A program made the position numbers and the translations under genes. A stretch of DNA of 26,035 nucleotides from Acidobacteriota bacterium (GTDB taxonomy: Bacteria; Acidobacteriota; Terriglobia; Terriglobales; Acidobacteriaceae), in assembly GCA_025353435.1 (NCBI GenBank), contig JANXQR010000269.1, positions 1-26,035 of the forward strand, given 5' to 3'. How positions within the stretch are numbered: the stretch's first letter is position 1; each line of letters opens with the position of its first letter. Below the pieces are notes generated by a model that saw nothing but the letters and a program-made list of their open reading frames with translations, ran no database searches and had not been told where the DNA came from. Positions 14,300 through 22,304 of the stretch are shown here, piece by piece.

Positions 14300-16269
14300 T
14301 CTTTCGTAATTCGGCTCGCCGAATCTAACGCCGCCACAATGCGATCCGCATCGTACACGCAACCGCCCCATACGCCCCCACTGGCCTGAACCAGCGCCGC
14401 CCACAACCGCGTATCGTCCGGCAATTCCGGATGCGGCCACAGATCCTCGCGCGGCGTGCGCTCTGCCAGCCGCTTCGCACCTTCCTCCGCACCAAACACC
14501 GTCTCTGCATCGCCCACTAGATTCACTGAACCCGTCATTCGCTCGCGATCGACCACAATCTCAATCTGATCGCCGTCACGCACCTTGCCCACCGGTCCGC
14601 CCGCCAGCGCTTCCGGCGAAACATGCCCCACGCACGCTCCAGTCGAAACCCCGCTGAACCGCGCATCCGTAATTACCGCCACATGTTTACAGTGCGGCAA
14701 CTGCTTCAGCGCCGATGTCACTTGGTAGATCTCCTGCATCCCTGCGCCCCGCGGCCCTCCGCAGATCAGCACTACCACGTCACCCTGCGCTACTTCGCCA
14801 GCCTTGATTGCGCCGATCGCCGCCTCTTCCGTGACAAATACCTTCGCCGGCCCACGATGCCGATAAACATTCGCCTCATCCATCAACGACGCATCAATGG
14901 CCGTGCTCTTGATGACCGATCCCTCCGGCGCGAGATTCCCCATCGGAAAACAAACTGTCGCAGTCAGCCCATTGGCGCGAGCACGATCGCGGCTCATGAT
15001 CACTACGTCGGCATCAATCCCATCCTGCTCGTGGAGTCTCCGCTTCAGCGCCACGCGCCGCTCGCTCTGCTGCCACCAGTTGAGGCACGCGTCAAGCGTT
15101 TCCCCGCTCACTGTCTTCACCGACGTGTCCAGCAACCCAGCAGCGCGCAGCTCCAACATCACCTCCGGCACGCCACCGGCAAGAAACACCTGCACGGTCG
15201 CAAATCCACGCGGACCATTCGGCAATGCATCCACCAGCCGAGGCACTGTGCGATTGACCTCCACCCAGTCGTCCACTGTCGGCCGCCGCAACCCCGCTGA
15301 AAACGCAATAGCCGGCAGATGCAGCAGCAAATTCGTCGACCCCCCAAAGGCCGCGTGCAACACCATTGCATTGCGCACCGCCGCATCCGACAGAACATCC
15401 GCCACGCCACTCTTCAGTTGATGCAATCGCACCAACGCTCGAGCCGATCGGCGCGCCCCATCCAGCCATATCGCATGTCCCGACGGCGCCAGCGCCGTGT
15501 GCGGCAGCGACAGTCCCAGCGCCTCGCCAATCACCTGCGACGTGGCCGCAGTTCCAAGAAACTGGCACCCTCCGCCAGGCGATGCGCACGCGCGACACCC
15601 AACCTCTGCCGCATATTCCAGCGTGATCTGCTGCTGCGCAAATCGTGCCCCGATGGTCTGCACCTTGCCCGCGTCTTCGCCATCCTCAGGCAGCAGCGTC
15701 ACGCCGCCCGGTACCAGCACCGCCGGCAACTTTCCCGCCGACGCCAGCGCCATCATCATCGCCGGCAGGCCCTTGTCGCACGTCGCAATGCCCAGCACAC
15801 CCTTGCGCGTGGGCAGAGATCGCATCAGCCGACGGAGTACCGTCGCCGCATCGTTGCGAAACGGCAGCGAGTCCATCATGCCCACGGTCCCCTGCGTACG
15901 CCCATCGCATGGATCGGTGCATGCCCCCGCAAATGGCACCGCGTGCAATCGCTTCAACTCGTGCGCTGCCTCGGCCACCAGCAGGCCCACCTCCCAATGA
16001 CCGCTGTGAAATCCCAGCGCAATCGGCGAACCGTCTTCCGCACGCAGCCCGCCATGCGTACTCAGAATCAGAAATTCCGGATCGAGCAGCCGCGCTGGAT
16101 CCCAACCCATTCCCGCATTCTGCGTCAGCCCGAACAGGTTGCCCGACGGCGCGTTGAGAAGCATCTCCGCCGTAATTGGCAGCGATCCCGAGGGTCCTCG
16201 CGCATGAGTCGCTACGGCATAGACATCCCGCGGGCTTTCAAGCACTGCGCTCGTATCAATCACGTTCAT
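14296..16269 (-). CDS. yjhG: D-xylonate dehydratase, YjhG/YagF family (IlvD/Edd superfamily)
   Basis: A 657-residue Fe-S dehydratase expected to convert D-xylonate (or a similar sugar acid) to 2-keto-3-deoxy-D-xylonate. It matches the YjhG/YagF branch from end to end, including length (E. coli members have about 655 residues): GPSGSLPITAEMLLNAPSG at 25-43, NAGMGW, and a C-terminal LPDDTRLWA. Cluster cysteines are visible: Cys121 in DPCDGRTQG, Cys164 in TCDKG and Cys235 in GGGCQFLG. ITDARFSGVSTGACVGHVSPEA is the conserved C-terminal domain motif. It is the last gene of a minus-strand set, starting 4 nt after the stop of the GH130-SGNH gene, so a shared role in plant-polysaccharide sugar use is likely. 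Aldonate preference is inferred from the family. Confidence 0.92.
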   Translation of the reverse strand: MNVIDTSAVLESPRDVYAVATHARGPSGSLPITAEMLLNAPSGNLFGLTQNAGMGWDPARLLDPEFLILSTHGGLRAEDGSPIALGFHSGHWEVGLLVAEAAHELKRLHAVPFAGACTDPCDGRTQGTVGMMDSLPFRNDAATVLRRLMRSLPTRKGVLGIATCDKGLPAMMMALASAGKLPAVLVPGGVTLLPEDGEDAGKVQTIGARFAQQQITLEYAAEVGCRACASPGGGCQFLGTAATSQVIGEALGLSLPHTALAPSGHAIWLDGARRSARALVRLHQLKSGVADVLSDAAVRNAMVLHAAFGGSTNLLLHLPAIAFSAGLRRPTVDDWVEVNRTVPRLVDALPNGPRGFATVQVFLAGGVPEVMLELRAAGLLDTSVKTVSGETLDACLNWWQQSERRVALKRRLHEQDGIDADVVIMSRDRARANGLTATVCFPMGNLAPEGSVIKSTAIDASLMDEANVYRHRGPAKVFVTEEAAIGAIKAGEVAQGDVVVLICGGPRGAGMQEIYQVTSALKQLPHCKHVAVITDARFSGVSTGACVGHVSPEALAGGPVGKVRDGDQIEIVVDRERMTGSVNLVGDAETVFGAEEGAKRLAERTPREDLWPHPELPDDTRLWAALVQASGGVWGGCVYDADRIVAALDSASRITKD

Positions 16270-16273
16270 TCCT

Positions 16274-18607
16274 TTATTGTGCGCTCTCAGGCGTCGATGC
16301 CGGTGCAGGCTTTACTTCATAGTGATGCGGCACCGGCGCAGCCTCCGCGTAGATCGAGTCCTCCATCGAATCCTCAAACGCCTGCATCCTGTCCGCACCG
16401 TCCTCCACGCCCGTGTCAGCATTCCGCACGCGCATCCGCAGGTGGATGTAATGCGATTCGTCTCGATCGCGCACCATCCAACTCACGCGCTGCGCCTGCT
16501 GCCGCATGGGCGTGTTGTACTCCGCCAGGTTGATGCCGCGCTCGAAGTCCTCCGCCGCAAACGTCCCTATCGATCTCCCATCGATGCTCAGCGTGTACTG
16601 CCCCGCAGCCAACCCCGCCACGCGCAGGGGTTCCTGGTTCAGTTGCTCCTGAATATCGGTAACCCGCAGCAACAGCGCGGTCGTCGCGTTGTCCTTGATC
16701 AGAGGCAGTGGCAACCCATTCTCCATCTCTGTCCAGCGAAGTGTGCTGCCGTCCGCTTGCCAATCGCTCACCACCGCATTCTCCGCGTTCACCGCGTGTC
16801 CGTCCTTTGCGTCAATCCTTACGGAAGACACCAGCGCCGGAGCATTCCACCCCTTTAGCAGAGCCTCCGCCATCACCCAATGCGCCAGCGGGTCAGGATG
16901 CACGCGATCCGGAATCAGCAACTTCGCAACCATAGGATCGAGCGCCTGTGCCTTCTCGAGCGCCGCGACCACCGGTGGATTCAAATTCACAAACGTCGCA
17001 TCGTACTTCTGCGCCAGTTGCTTGTCGATCTCCGCCAGCGCCACCATCGACGCGTTGTACCCGCCCGAAAATCCTGGCGGCGCCGTCACATCGTCATACG
17101 GCGATGGCCCCAGCAGCGTCACCCGCGCGCCCGGCGCATGTTCGCGAATCGAATCCAGAATATGCTCGTACCCAGTCGAATAAGCACTCTCGATCTCCGG
17201 CGCCGGCGGCCGATAACTGCCGTCGTTCATTCCCAGCATGATCGACACCACCGTCGGTTTCTCCGCAAACACATCGCGCGCCAATCGCACATCGATCGCA
17301 CCGCCGCCTCCGCCCGTCACTCGATCGCCGCCCACGCCCGCGCCATAGAAATGCACGCGCATCTTCGGAAACCGCGTCACCGTGTACAACTCCACCCACT
17401 GGTTGTAGTAGTTCTGCTCCGTAATACTGTCCCCGTACATCACCACCGTGTCGTCGTTGTGTAGAAAATATCCGCGCGACACATCCGCGGCCGGCGCGGC
17501 CGCCGGCGCATTCACCACCGCGACAAGAGAGTCCGCGCAGCCGTAATACAAAAACCACTTCCCGTGAAAGAACACCAGCCCCTCGGCAAACGTCGTTCCC
17601 GCCGCATATTGGCCCGTCTTCTCGTATGGCAACTCCGGCTTCAATACCGGCTCATCCATCTGCGCTATACGGTGCGCCGGGTCCTTCGCATCAAACAACG
17701 CCTCGCCCGCCGCATAAGCACTCGGACCCAGCTTTGGATCGCCGCCCGTCTCCGCATTCTTGCCGTTGTACAACACCACAATTCCCTTGTCCGTCAGCAC
17801 CGGCGGCGGCCCCGTCTCTGGAAACGTGCTGTCAAAATGCCCCGCTCGCGGCTTCAGCAATTCAATCGGCTTCCCGTCCTTGTCTTCAACCGGCGTCCAC
17901 TGAATCAAATCGTCGGACGTCGCCAAATGAATCGCGCCCTCGCCCCAGTACATCCAGAACTTGCCATCAATTTTCGCCGCAATCAGCCGCCCCTTCTTCG
18001 CATCGAGCGCGGTCACTATCCCCGCCGACTTGTACTTGAGCGCCGCGTACTTGCCGCCCGCCGCCACAAAAAACGCCGGTCCATACTTGGTCCAATGCTC
18101 CAGGTCTGTCGAACTCGCAATGCCCACTGAATACGTCTCGCGATTCCACTGCGTATAAGTCAGAACATAAGCCCCATCCTCGCGCTCCACGATTCTCGGA
18201 TCTTCAACCCCTCCCGGCCACTCCCGCGTCTTCTGATCGTCCTCCGCAGGAAAGAACACCGGCTCCCCGCGCCGCGTGAAGTGAACCCCATCCGCGCTCT
18301 CCGCAAGTCCCAGCCGCGACGTATGCATGCCGATCTGCATCGCCCCCGAGTCGTCCTCCGAGCGATAAAGCACATAGACCTTGTGATCGCGCACAATGGC
18401 CGCCGGATTGAACGTGTGCAGCGCCTCCCAGTGTGCCGCCGCATGGATAATGGGATCGTTAAACGTCGACTGAGGCCGCGGCGCAATCACCGGATTCCCG
18501 CTCGCTGGCCGCGTAAATGGCCCAATTACCCATGACTCTCCAGCCTGCGCATGCAGCACCCCGGCCGTCGCCACCAATACCGCCAACCACCCAGCGCGCA
18601 TCTTCAT
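16274..18607 (-). CDS. Secreted GH130 glycosidase/phosphorylase-SGNH hydrolase fusion
   Basis: A 777-residue two-enzyme protein. Residues 1-20 are a signal peptide (LAVLVATAGVLHA|QA). Residues about 35-360 form a five-bladed propeller of the GH130 type: HTFNPAAIV, YRSEDDSG, SRLGLAESADGVHFTR and GGVEDPRIV, with Asp136 as the likely general acid. An Ala/Pro-rich linker (367-375) follows. Residues about 385-590 are an SGNH (GDSL-like) esterase: Ser394 in YGDSITE, Gly in GAGVGGD, Asn461 in LGMND, and Asp567/His570 in PDRVHPD. A beta-rich C-terminal region of about 180 residues has no assignment. GH130 enzymes act on beta-mannosides. Export argues for a hydrolase rather than a phosphorylase, but this is not settled. 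The esterase could remove acyl groups from the same polymer. The ATG overlaps the rsmD stop, and xylonate dehydratase follows after 4 nt. Confidence 0.85.
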   Translation of the reverse strand: MKMRAGWLAVLVATAGVLHAQAGESWVIGPFTRPASGNPVIAPRPQSTFNDPIIHAAAHWEALHTFNPAAIVRDHKVYVLYRSEDDSGAMQIGMHTSRLGLAESADGVHFTRRGEPVFFPAEDDQKTREWPGGVEDPRIVEREDGAYVLTYTQWNRETYSVGIASSTDLEHWTKYGPAFFVAAGGKYAALKYKSAGIVTALDAKKGRLIAAKIDGKFWMYWGEGAIHLATSDDLIQWTPVEDKDGKPIELLKPRAGHFDSTFPETGPPPVLTDKGIVVLYNGKNAETGGDPKLGPSAYAAGEALFDAKDPAHRIAQMDEPVLKPELPYEKTGQYAAGTTFAEGLVFFHGKWFLYYGCADSLVAVVNAPAAAPAADVSRGYFLHNDDTVVMYGDSITEQNYYNQWVELYTVTRFPKMRVHFYGAGVGGDRVTGGGGGAIDVRLARDVFAEKPTVVSIMLGMNDGSYRPPAPEIESAYSTGYEHILDSIREHAPGARVTLLGPSPYDDVTAPPGFSGGYNASMVALAEIDKQLAQKYDATFVNLNPPVVAALEKAQALDPMVAKLLIPDRVHPDPLAHWVMAEALLKGWNAPALVSSVRIDAKDGHAVNAENAVVSDWQADGSTLRWTEMENGLPLPLIKDNATTALLLRVTDIQEQLNQEPLRVAGLAAGQYTLSIDGRSIGTFAAEDFERGINLAEYNTPMRQQAQRVSWMVRDRDESHYIHLRMRVRNADTGVEDGADRMQAFEDSMEDSIYAEAAPVPHHYEVKPAPASTPESAQ

Positions 18608-19188
18608 TCCTGCCCATCCTGACTTTCTTGCCTCGTCACCGCCACCGCATAAAAACTCAGCGCCGCATCGCCCTGCTCCAGCAGCCGCGTCCGCTTCAGC
18701 GCTCCATAGGTCTCGTTCAGCTTTTCCTTGCGCCGATGCTCCGCGATCACCAGCGCTCCATCGTTCAGCAGCGCAAGCGCGGCCCCGCCCAACATCCCCA
18801 GCGCCGTCGAATACTCCGCCTCCGCATCATATGGTGGATCCATAAACACCACGTCGAACCCAGCGCCGCCACGCCGCATAAACGCGCTCACGCTGCCGGC
18901 GAATACCTCTAATCCTTCTCTTATTTCCATCCGAGCAACGTTCGCGTGCAGCACCTTGAGAGCCGGCGCCGCCCTCTCCACAAACACCACCCGCGCCGCA
19001 CCACGACTCAGCGCCTCAATCCCCACCGCTCCCGATCCCGCATACAAATCGAGAAATTCAGCCCCCTCAATCCGCGGCGCCAGCACATTGAAAAGCGTCT
19101 CCCGAAGCCGATCGCTCGTTGGCCTTGTCGCCAACCCCGGCGGAGCCTGTAGCGTGCGGGAACGGAGCCTTCCAGCGATGATGCGCAT
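18604..19188 (-). CDS. rsmD: 16S rRNA (guanine966-N2)-methyltransferase RsmD
   Basis: A 194-residue SAM-dependent methyltransferase that modifies G966 of 16S rRNA during 30S assembly. Marks are the N-terminal MRIIAGRLRSRTL, the RPTSDRLRETLFN segment (residues 22-34), the SAM loop DLYAGSGAVGIEALSRGA (47-64) and the catalytic DPPY (117-120). The length is normal for RsmD. The 3' end overlaps the start of the GH130-SGNH gene by 4 nt, an unusual link between a housekeeping rRNA enzyme and a polysaccharide enzyme. It is divergent from the S2P-like gene, with only 55 bases between the two start codons, so their promoters must be compact. Confidence 0.95.
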   Translation of the reverse strand: MRIIAGRLRSRTLQAPPGLATRPTSDRLRETLFNVLAPRIEGAEFLDLYAGSGAVGIEALSRGAARVVFVERAAPALKVLHANVARMEIREGLEVFAGSVSAFMRRGGAGFDVVFMDPPYDAEAEYSTALGMLGGAALALLNDGALVIAEHRRKEKLNETYGALKRTRLLEQGDAALSFYAVAVTRQESQDGQE

Positions 19189-19243
19189 CGCACCCCAGCA
19201 TACTTGAAATGCCCTTCCCCGCCCGACACTCTACAATGGATGC

Positions 19244-20368
19244 ATGCGAGGATGGTCAATCCCTTTGGGCCGATGGTGGGGCGTCGAAATGCGCGTCCAC
19301 ACCTTCTTTCTGCTCCTCGCGCTCGTATGCCTCGGCCTCGGCATTTCCGAGTCTCCCCCGCACCCCTTCATGCGCGGTTTCGCGCTCTTCATCATCCTCT
19401 GCATGGCCGTGGTAGTCCGCGAAATCGCGCGGGTCCTCGTTGCCGCATGGCTGGGCCTGAAGCTTCGCGCCATCCTCCTGCTCCCCATCGGCGGCATGTT
19501 TGCCTACGCCACGCCTGAGAGCCAGGAAATCGCCACTCAAGGTCGCGGTCAGTTCGCTCTCGCTGCCGCCGGCCCGCTCGCCAACGGCCTCACCGCGCTC
19601 GCCCTCGCCGCCCTCTTCCTCGGTGCCGCCGGAAACTTCAACATCCTCGGCCAACCCTGGATCAGCTCCGCATACCTGCTCCGCAGCATGGTCTGGATGC
19701 AGGCCGGCCTCGGCGCGCTCCACCTGCTCCCCGCCTATCCACTTGATTGTGGCCGCATCGTGCGCACCAGCTTTACACAGAGCTATGGCGCTGGGGCAGC
19801 CACCCGCGCCGTCACCGGCCTCGGTCAGCTCATCGCCCTCGCCGCCATGGTGGGAGGATGGCTCCTCCACAGCCCCTGGCTCGTCATCGCAGGCTTCTTC
19901 ATCATGATTGGCGCACAGATCGAAGATCAGGGCGTCTTCTTCCAGTCCGTCGTCGACACCGTGCGCATGCGCGAAGTCATGCTCACCGACTTCGCCACCC
20001 TCTCCCCGTCTGACACCCTCGCCGACGCGCTCTCCCGCTGCGTTCATTCCCTGCAGGAAGATTTCCCCGTCGTCCGCGGCCCGCAACTAGTCGGCATCGT
20101 CTCACGCCAGCGCATCCTCGATGCCCTCCGCAACGAGGGCAACGGTTACGTTCAGTCCGTCATGTCGCGCGCCTTCCAGGTTGCTCGCCCAGAGGACACC
20201 CTCGGCGCCACCATCCGCCGCCTCACCGCCGGCCGCGGCCTCTCCCTGATTCCCGTTACAGAAAGCGGTCGAGTCATCGGCATCGTCAGCGTCCAGCACC
20301 TCATGAGCTCCATGACTCTGCTCGCCGAGCAGCGCCGCTACGAGCGCGAAGGCACTGAGAACACCTAA
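19244..20368 (+). CDS. Site-2-protease-like membrane protein with two CBS domains, HExxH lost
   Basis: A 374-residue member of the M50 family by overall shape: hydrophobic helices at about 20-35, 45-70, 103-130, 145-162 and 195-223, the segment LLLPIGGMF (79-86), AAAGPLANGL (107-116) and LLPAYPLDCGR (161-171). Two CBS domains follow (about 243-298 and 303-360). The catalytic zinc motif HExxH is replaced by R59-E60-I-A-R63, so both histidines are gone. In the second motif, Asn of NxxPxxxxDG is His160, the metal Asp168 remains and the following Gly is Cys169. By family knowledge this should not bind zinc in the usual way. It may be a pseudoprotease with a regulatory role through the nucleotide-binding CBS pair. 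rsmI starts 3 nt downstream, so the two are co-transcribed. Confidence 0.85.
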   Translation: MRGWSIPLGRWWGVEMRVHTFFLLLALVCLGLGISESPPHPFMRGFALFIILCMAVVVREIARVLVAAWLGLKLRAILLLPIGGMFAYATPESQEIATQGRGQFALAAAGPLANGLTALALAALFLGAAGNFNILGQPWISSAYLLRSMVWMQAGLGALHLLPAYPLDCGRIVRTSFTQSYGAGAATRAVTGLGQLIALAAMVGGWLLHSPWLVIAGFFIMIGAQIEDQGVFFQSVVDTVRMREVMLTDFATLSPSDTLADALSRCVHSLQEDFPVVRGPQLVGIVSRQRILDALRNEGNGYVQSVMSRAFQVARPEDTLGATIRRLTAGRGLSLIPVTESGRVIGIVSVQHLMSSMTLLAEQRRYEREGTENT

Positions 20369-20371
20369 CCC

Positions 20372-21274
20372 ATGGCCGAGCAGGACGCCCCCTTAGCCCC
20401 CGGCCTATACCTCGTTGCCACGCCCATCGGCAACCTCAACGACATCACCCTCCGCGCCCTCGACGTCCTCCGCCGCGCCGATCGCATCTGTTGCGAAGAC
20501 ACTCGACAAACCCAAAAACTCCTCAACCACTTCCAGATCGCCACGCCCACTGAAAGCCTCCACGAGCACAACGAACGCGAGCGCGCCACCTCACTCGTTG
20601 CATCTCTTCAGGCCGGCGCCCGCATCGCCGTCGTATCCGACGCAGGTATGCCCGGCATCAACGATCCCGGCATGACCCTTACCGCGGCCGCCATCGCCGC
20701 CGGTGTCGCCGTCTTCCCCATCCCCGGTGCCAACGCCGCTCTCACCGCCCTCGTCGCCAGCGGACTGCCCACAACTGAATTCCAATTCCTCGGCTTCCTG
20801 CCGGAAAAAGCAGGCCAGCGCCGCACCCGCATCGAAGACCTCGCCGCTGACCCATCCGACTCTGAACGCACCCTCATCTTCTACGAAGCCCCACACCGCA
20901 TCCTCGACACCCTGGCCGACCTCGAAGCCGTGTTCGGCGCCAGCCTCCGCATCGTCGTGGCTCGCGAACTCACTAAAATCCACGAAGAATTCCTGCGTGG
21001 CACCGTCGCCGGCGTCCGCACCCAATTGGCATCCCGCGATCGCATCCGCGGCGAAATCACTCTGCTCGTCCAGGCACCCGCCATCAACCGTGCAGCTGCC
21101 GACCCAAGCACCGCCACCGCATCCATCGCTGAACGCGTCGCTCGCCTGCAATCAGAATTCTCAATCGATGAAAAAGAAGCCCTCAAGCGCCTGGCGCGTG
21201 AGCTGGACCGCTCCAAAAGCGATCTCTATCGCGAACTCCAGCGCGAGCACGCTGCCCGCCGCAAACGGGTCTAA
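20372..21274 (+). CDS. rsmI: 16S rRNA (cytidine1402-2'-O)-methyltransferase RsmI
   Basis: A 300-residue tetrapyrrole-methylase-fold enzyme that 2'-O-methylates C1402 in the 16S decoding centre, next to the base modified by RsmH. Family motifs are LYLVATPIGNLNDITLRAL (12-30), CEDTRQTQKLL (41-51), VVSDAGMPGINDPG (87-100, usually VSDAGTPGISDPG), PIPGANAALTAL, FLGFLPEK and FYEAPHRI. The C-terminal helical domain (about 245-300, KEALKRLARELDRSKSDLYRE) is complete. It begins 3 nt after the S2P-like gene and ends 41 nt before the convergent PilZ gene, with no clear terminator between. Confidence 0.95.
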   Translation: MAEQDAPLAPGLYLVATPIGNLNDITLRALDVLRRADRICCEDTRQTQKLLNHFQIATPTESLHEHNERERATSLVASLQAGARIAVVSDAGMPGINDPGMTLTAAAIAAGVAVFPIPGANAALTALVASGLPTTEFQFLGFLPEKAGQRRTRIEDLAADPSDSERTLIFYEAPHRILDTLADLEAVFGASLRIVVARELTKIHEEFLRGTVAGVRTQLASRDRIRGEITLLVQAPAINRAAADPSTATASIAERVARLQSEFSIDEKEALKRLARELDRSKSDLYRELQREHAARRKRV

Positions 21275-21315
21275 GCACTTCCCAATTCACTCGCACTCTC
21301 AAATCGCCGCCTGCC

Positions 21316-21717
21316 TCACAAACTTTCCGGACGCGGCCCATCGTCAGCCCCGCTCTCCCGGCGCTCTTCCTCTTCAAGCTCTTCCATCAACATCATCAGC
21401 TGTTCGCGCTTGCGGTCGCTCAGGTTCAACAGCCGGATCCCGATCGTGTGACCATCGTGCACGGCCTGCACCACCCCGGCCAGACGAAACCACATCCCGT
21501 CCAACGCAAATTCCACTTCCACTCTGCGATAGATACCTGTCGGAAATCGTTCCTTCGATCGGATGCGGCATCCGCTCAGGCTCACATCCAAAATGCGCCC
21601 CTCAATCCGCGAACGCACATCCAGAAGGAATACTGAGGCTGCCGAGTCCACCTCGTGGCGCGCACACAATCGCCGTTCGCGTCCTGTTTTCTCCGGCGGT
21701 TCTGGGTTTGACAACAC
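21316..21717 (-). CDS. PilZ domain protein, probable c-di-GMP receptor
   Basis: A 133-residue single-domain PilZ protein. The start proposed is GTG at 21717, preceded by the purine-rich AAGGGGG. The longer frame from an ATG at 21837 would overlap the upstream gene by 89 nt and add residues unlike PilZ. Both c-di-GMP binding motifs are present: RxxxR (R16-L-C-A-R20) and DxSxxG (D44-V-S46-L-S-G49). A beta-barrel and a charged C-terminal helix rich in Glu follow (QLMMLMEELEEEERR). Binding c-di-GMP would let it control motility, secretion or polysaccharide output; the target is unknown. It lies 31 nt downstream of an unrecognised gene on the same strand, probably in the same transcript. Confidence 0.85.
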   Translation of the reverse strand: MLSNPEPPEKTGRERRLCARHEVDSAASVFLLDVRSRIEGRILDVSLSGCRIRSKERFPTGIYRRVEVEFALDGMWFRLAGVVQAVHDGHTIGIRLLNLSDRKREQLMMLMEELEEEERRESGADDGPRPESL

Positions 21718-21748
21718 TCCGGCCCCCTTGCCGGCCAGTGCGCCTTCC

Positions 21749-22216
21749 TCACTGTCCCCCGGCCAGCTCCCAGGGACGCTTCGCCTTCGGCTCGGGAGCC
21801 TCGCGCCCCCCAACCCGGTCGTACTGATACAGGTCACTCGTCGTCCCCAACGACTCGTTATAGAGCCCCAGCGACCCCGTCACCCGGTTCAACTCCTCGG
21901 TAAACGTGTGTATGGAATGCAAGTGCGTGGCCGTCGCTGGCAATTCATATTGGGGAGTCTTAATGAACTTCTGGTAGCCACGATCCAGCAGCCGCGCAAT
22001 CTCCCCGCGCACCACAATCCCCGGCGTTACCGCCAGCAGCGCCGACCCGCCCTCCCCGCTGTCCTTCCCCGGTGTGGGAACAATCACTGCACCCGCTCCG
22101 CCCATTGTCACCAGCATCCCCTCGGGCACATCCTTCGCTGGGGTCACTTCAAATCCATGCGCGCGTAGCGCCGCCAGCATCTGCTCAAAATTCGGGTGCT
22201 TTGCTTTTCGAGCCAT
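21749..22216 (-). CDS. Unrecognised 155-residue protein
   Basis: No family is recognised. The protein starts MARKAKHPNFEQMLAALRAHGFEV and contains a compact alpha/beta-looking core with a Gly-rich hairpin (VTMGGAGAVIVPTPGKDSGEGG) and a central VVRGEIARLLDRGYQKFIKT helix. It then has a Tyr-containing segment near LYQYDRVGGREAPEPK and a short disordered tail. There is no signal peptide or membrane segment. Codon use and strand context (first gene of a pair with pilZ, divergent from cysM with 88 bases between starts) support a real gene. Function is unknown. Confidence 0.75.
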   Translation of the reverse strand: MARKAKHPNFEQMLAALRAHGFEVTPAKDVPEGMLVTMGGAGAVIVPTPGKDSGEGGSALLAVTPGIVVRGEIARLLDRGYQKFIKTPQYELPATATHLHSIHTFTEELNRVTGSLGLYNESLGTTSDLYQYDRVGGREAPEPKAKRPWELAGGQ

Positions 22217-22304
22217 CCATCCAGTCCAGTCTGCGAGGATAAAAGAAGCAGCCTCGCTTCCCTCGCACTCTCATGATACCCGCAGCCTCCTTCCCAATTT
22301 CCCA

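Noticed and set aside
15319..16533. A 404-codon plus-strand open frame opposite the xylonate dehydratase
   Set aside because: The composition is dominated by Arg, His, Gln and Pro with no domain; the opposite strand matches the YjhG/YagF family along its full length.
20703..21827. A 374-codon plus-strand open frame across rsmI and pilZ
   Set aside because: It is Ser/Pro/Ala-rich shadow sequence that crosses two well-recognised genes.
21718..21837. Longer N-terminus for the PilZ protein starting at the ATG at 21837
   Set aside because: It would overlap the upstream gene by 89 nt and adds 40 residues unlike PilZ; GTG 21717 has a purine-rich site upstream.
22074..22304. Longer N-terminus for the cysteine synthase starting at 22074
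   Set aside because: It adds 77 residues of unrelated sequence that overlap the divergent gene; the family N-terminus begins just after the ATG at 22305.
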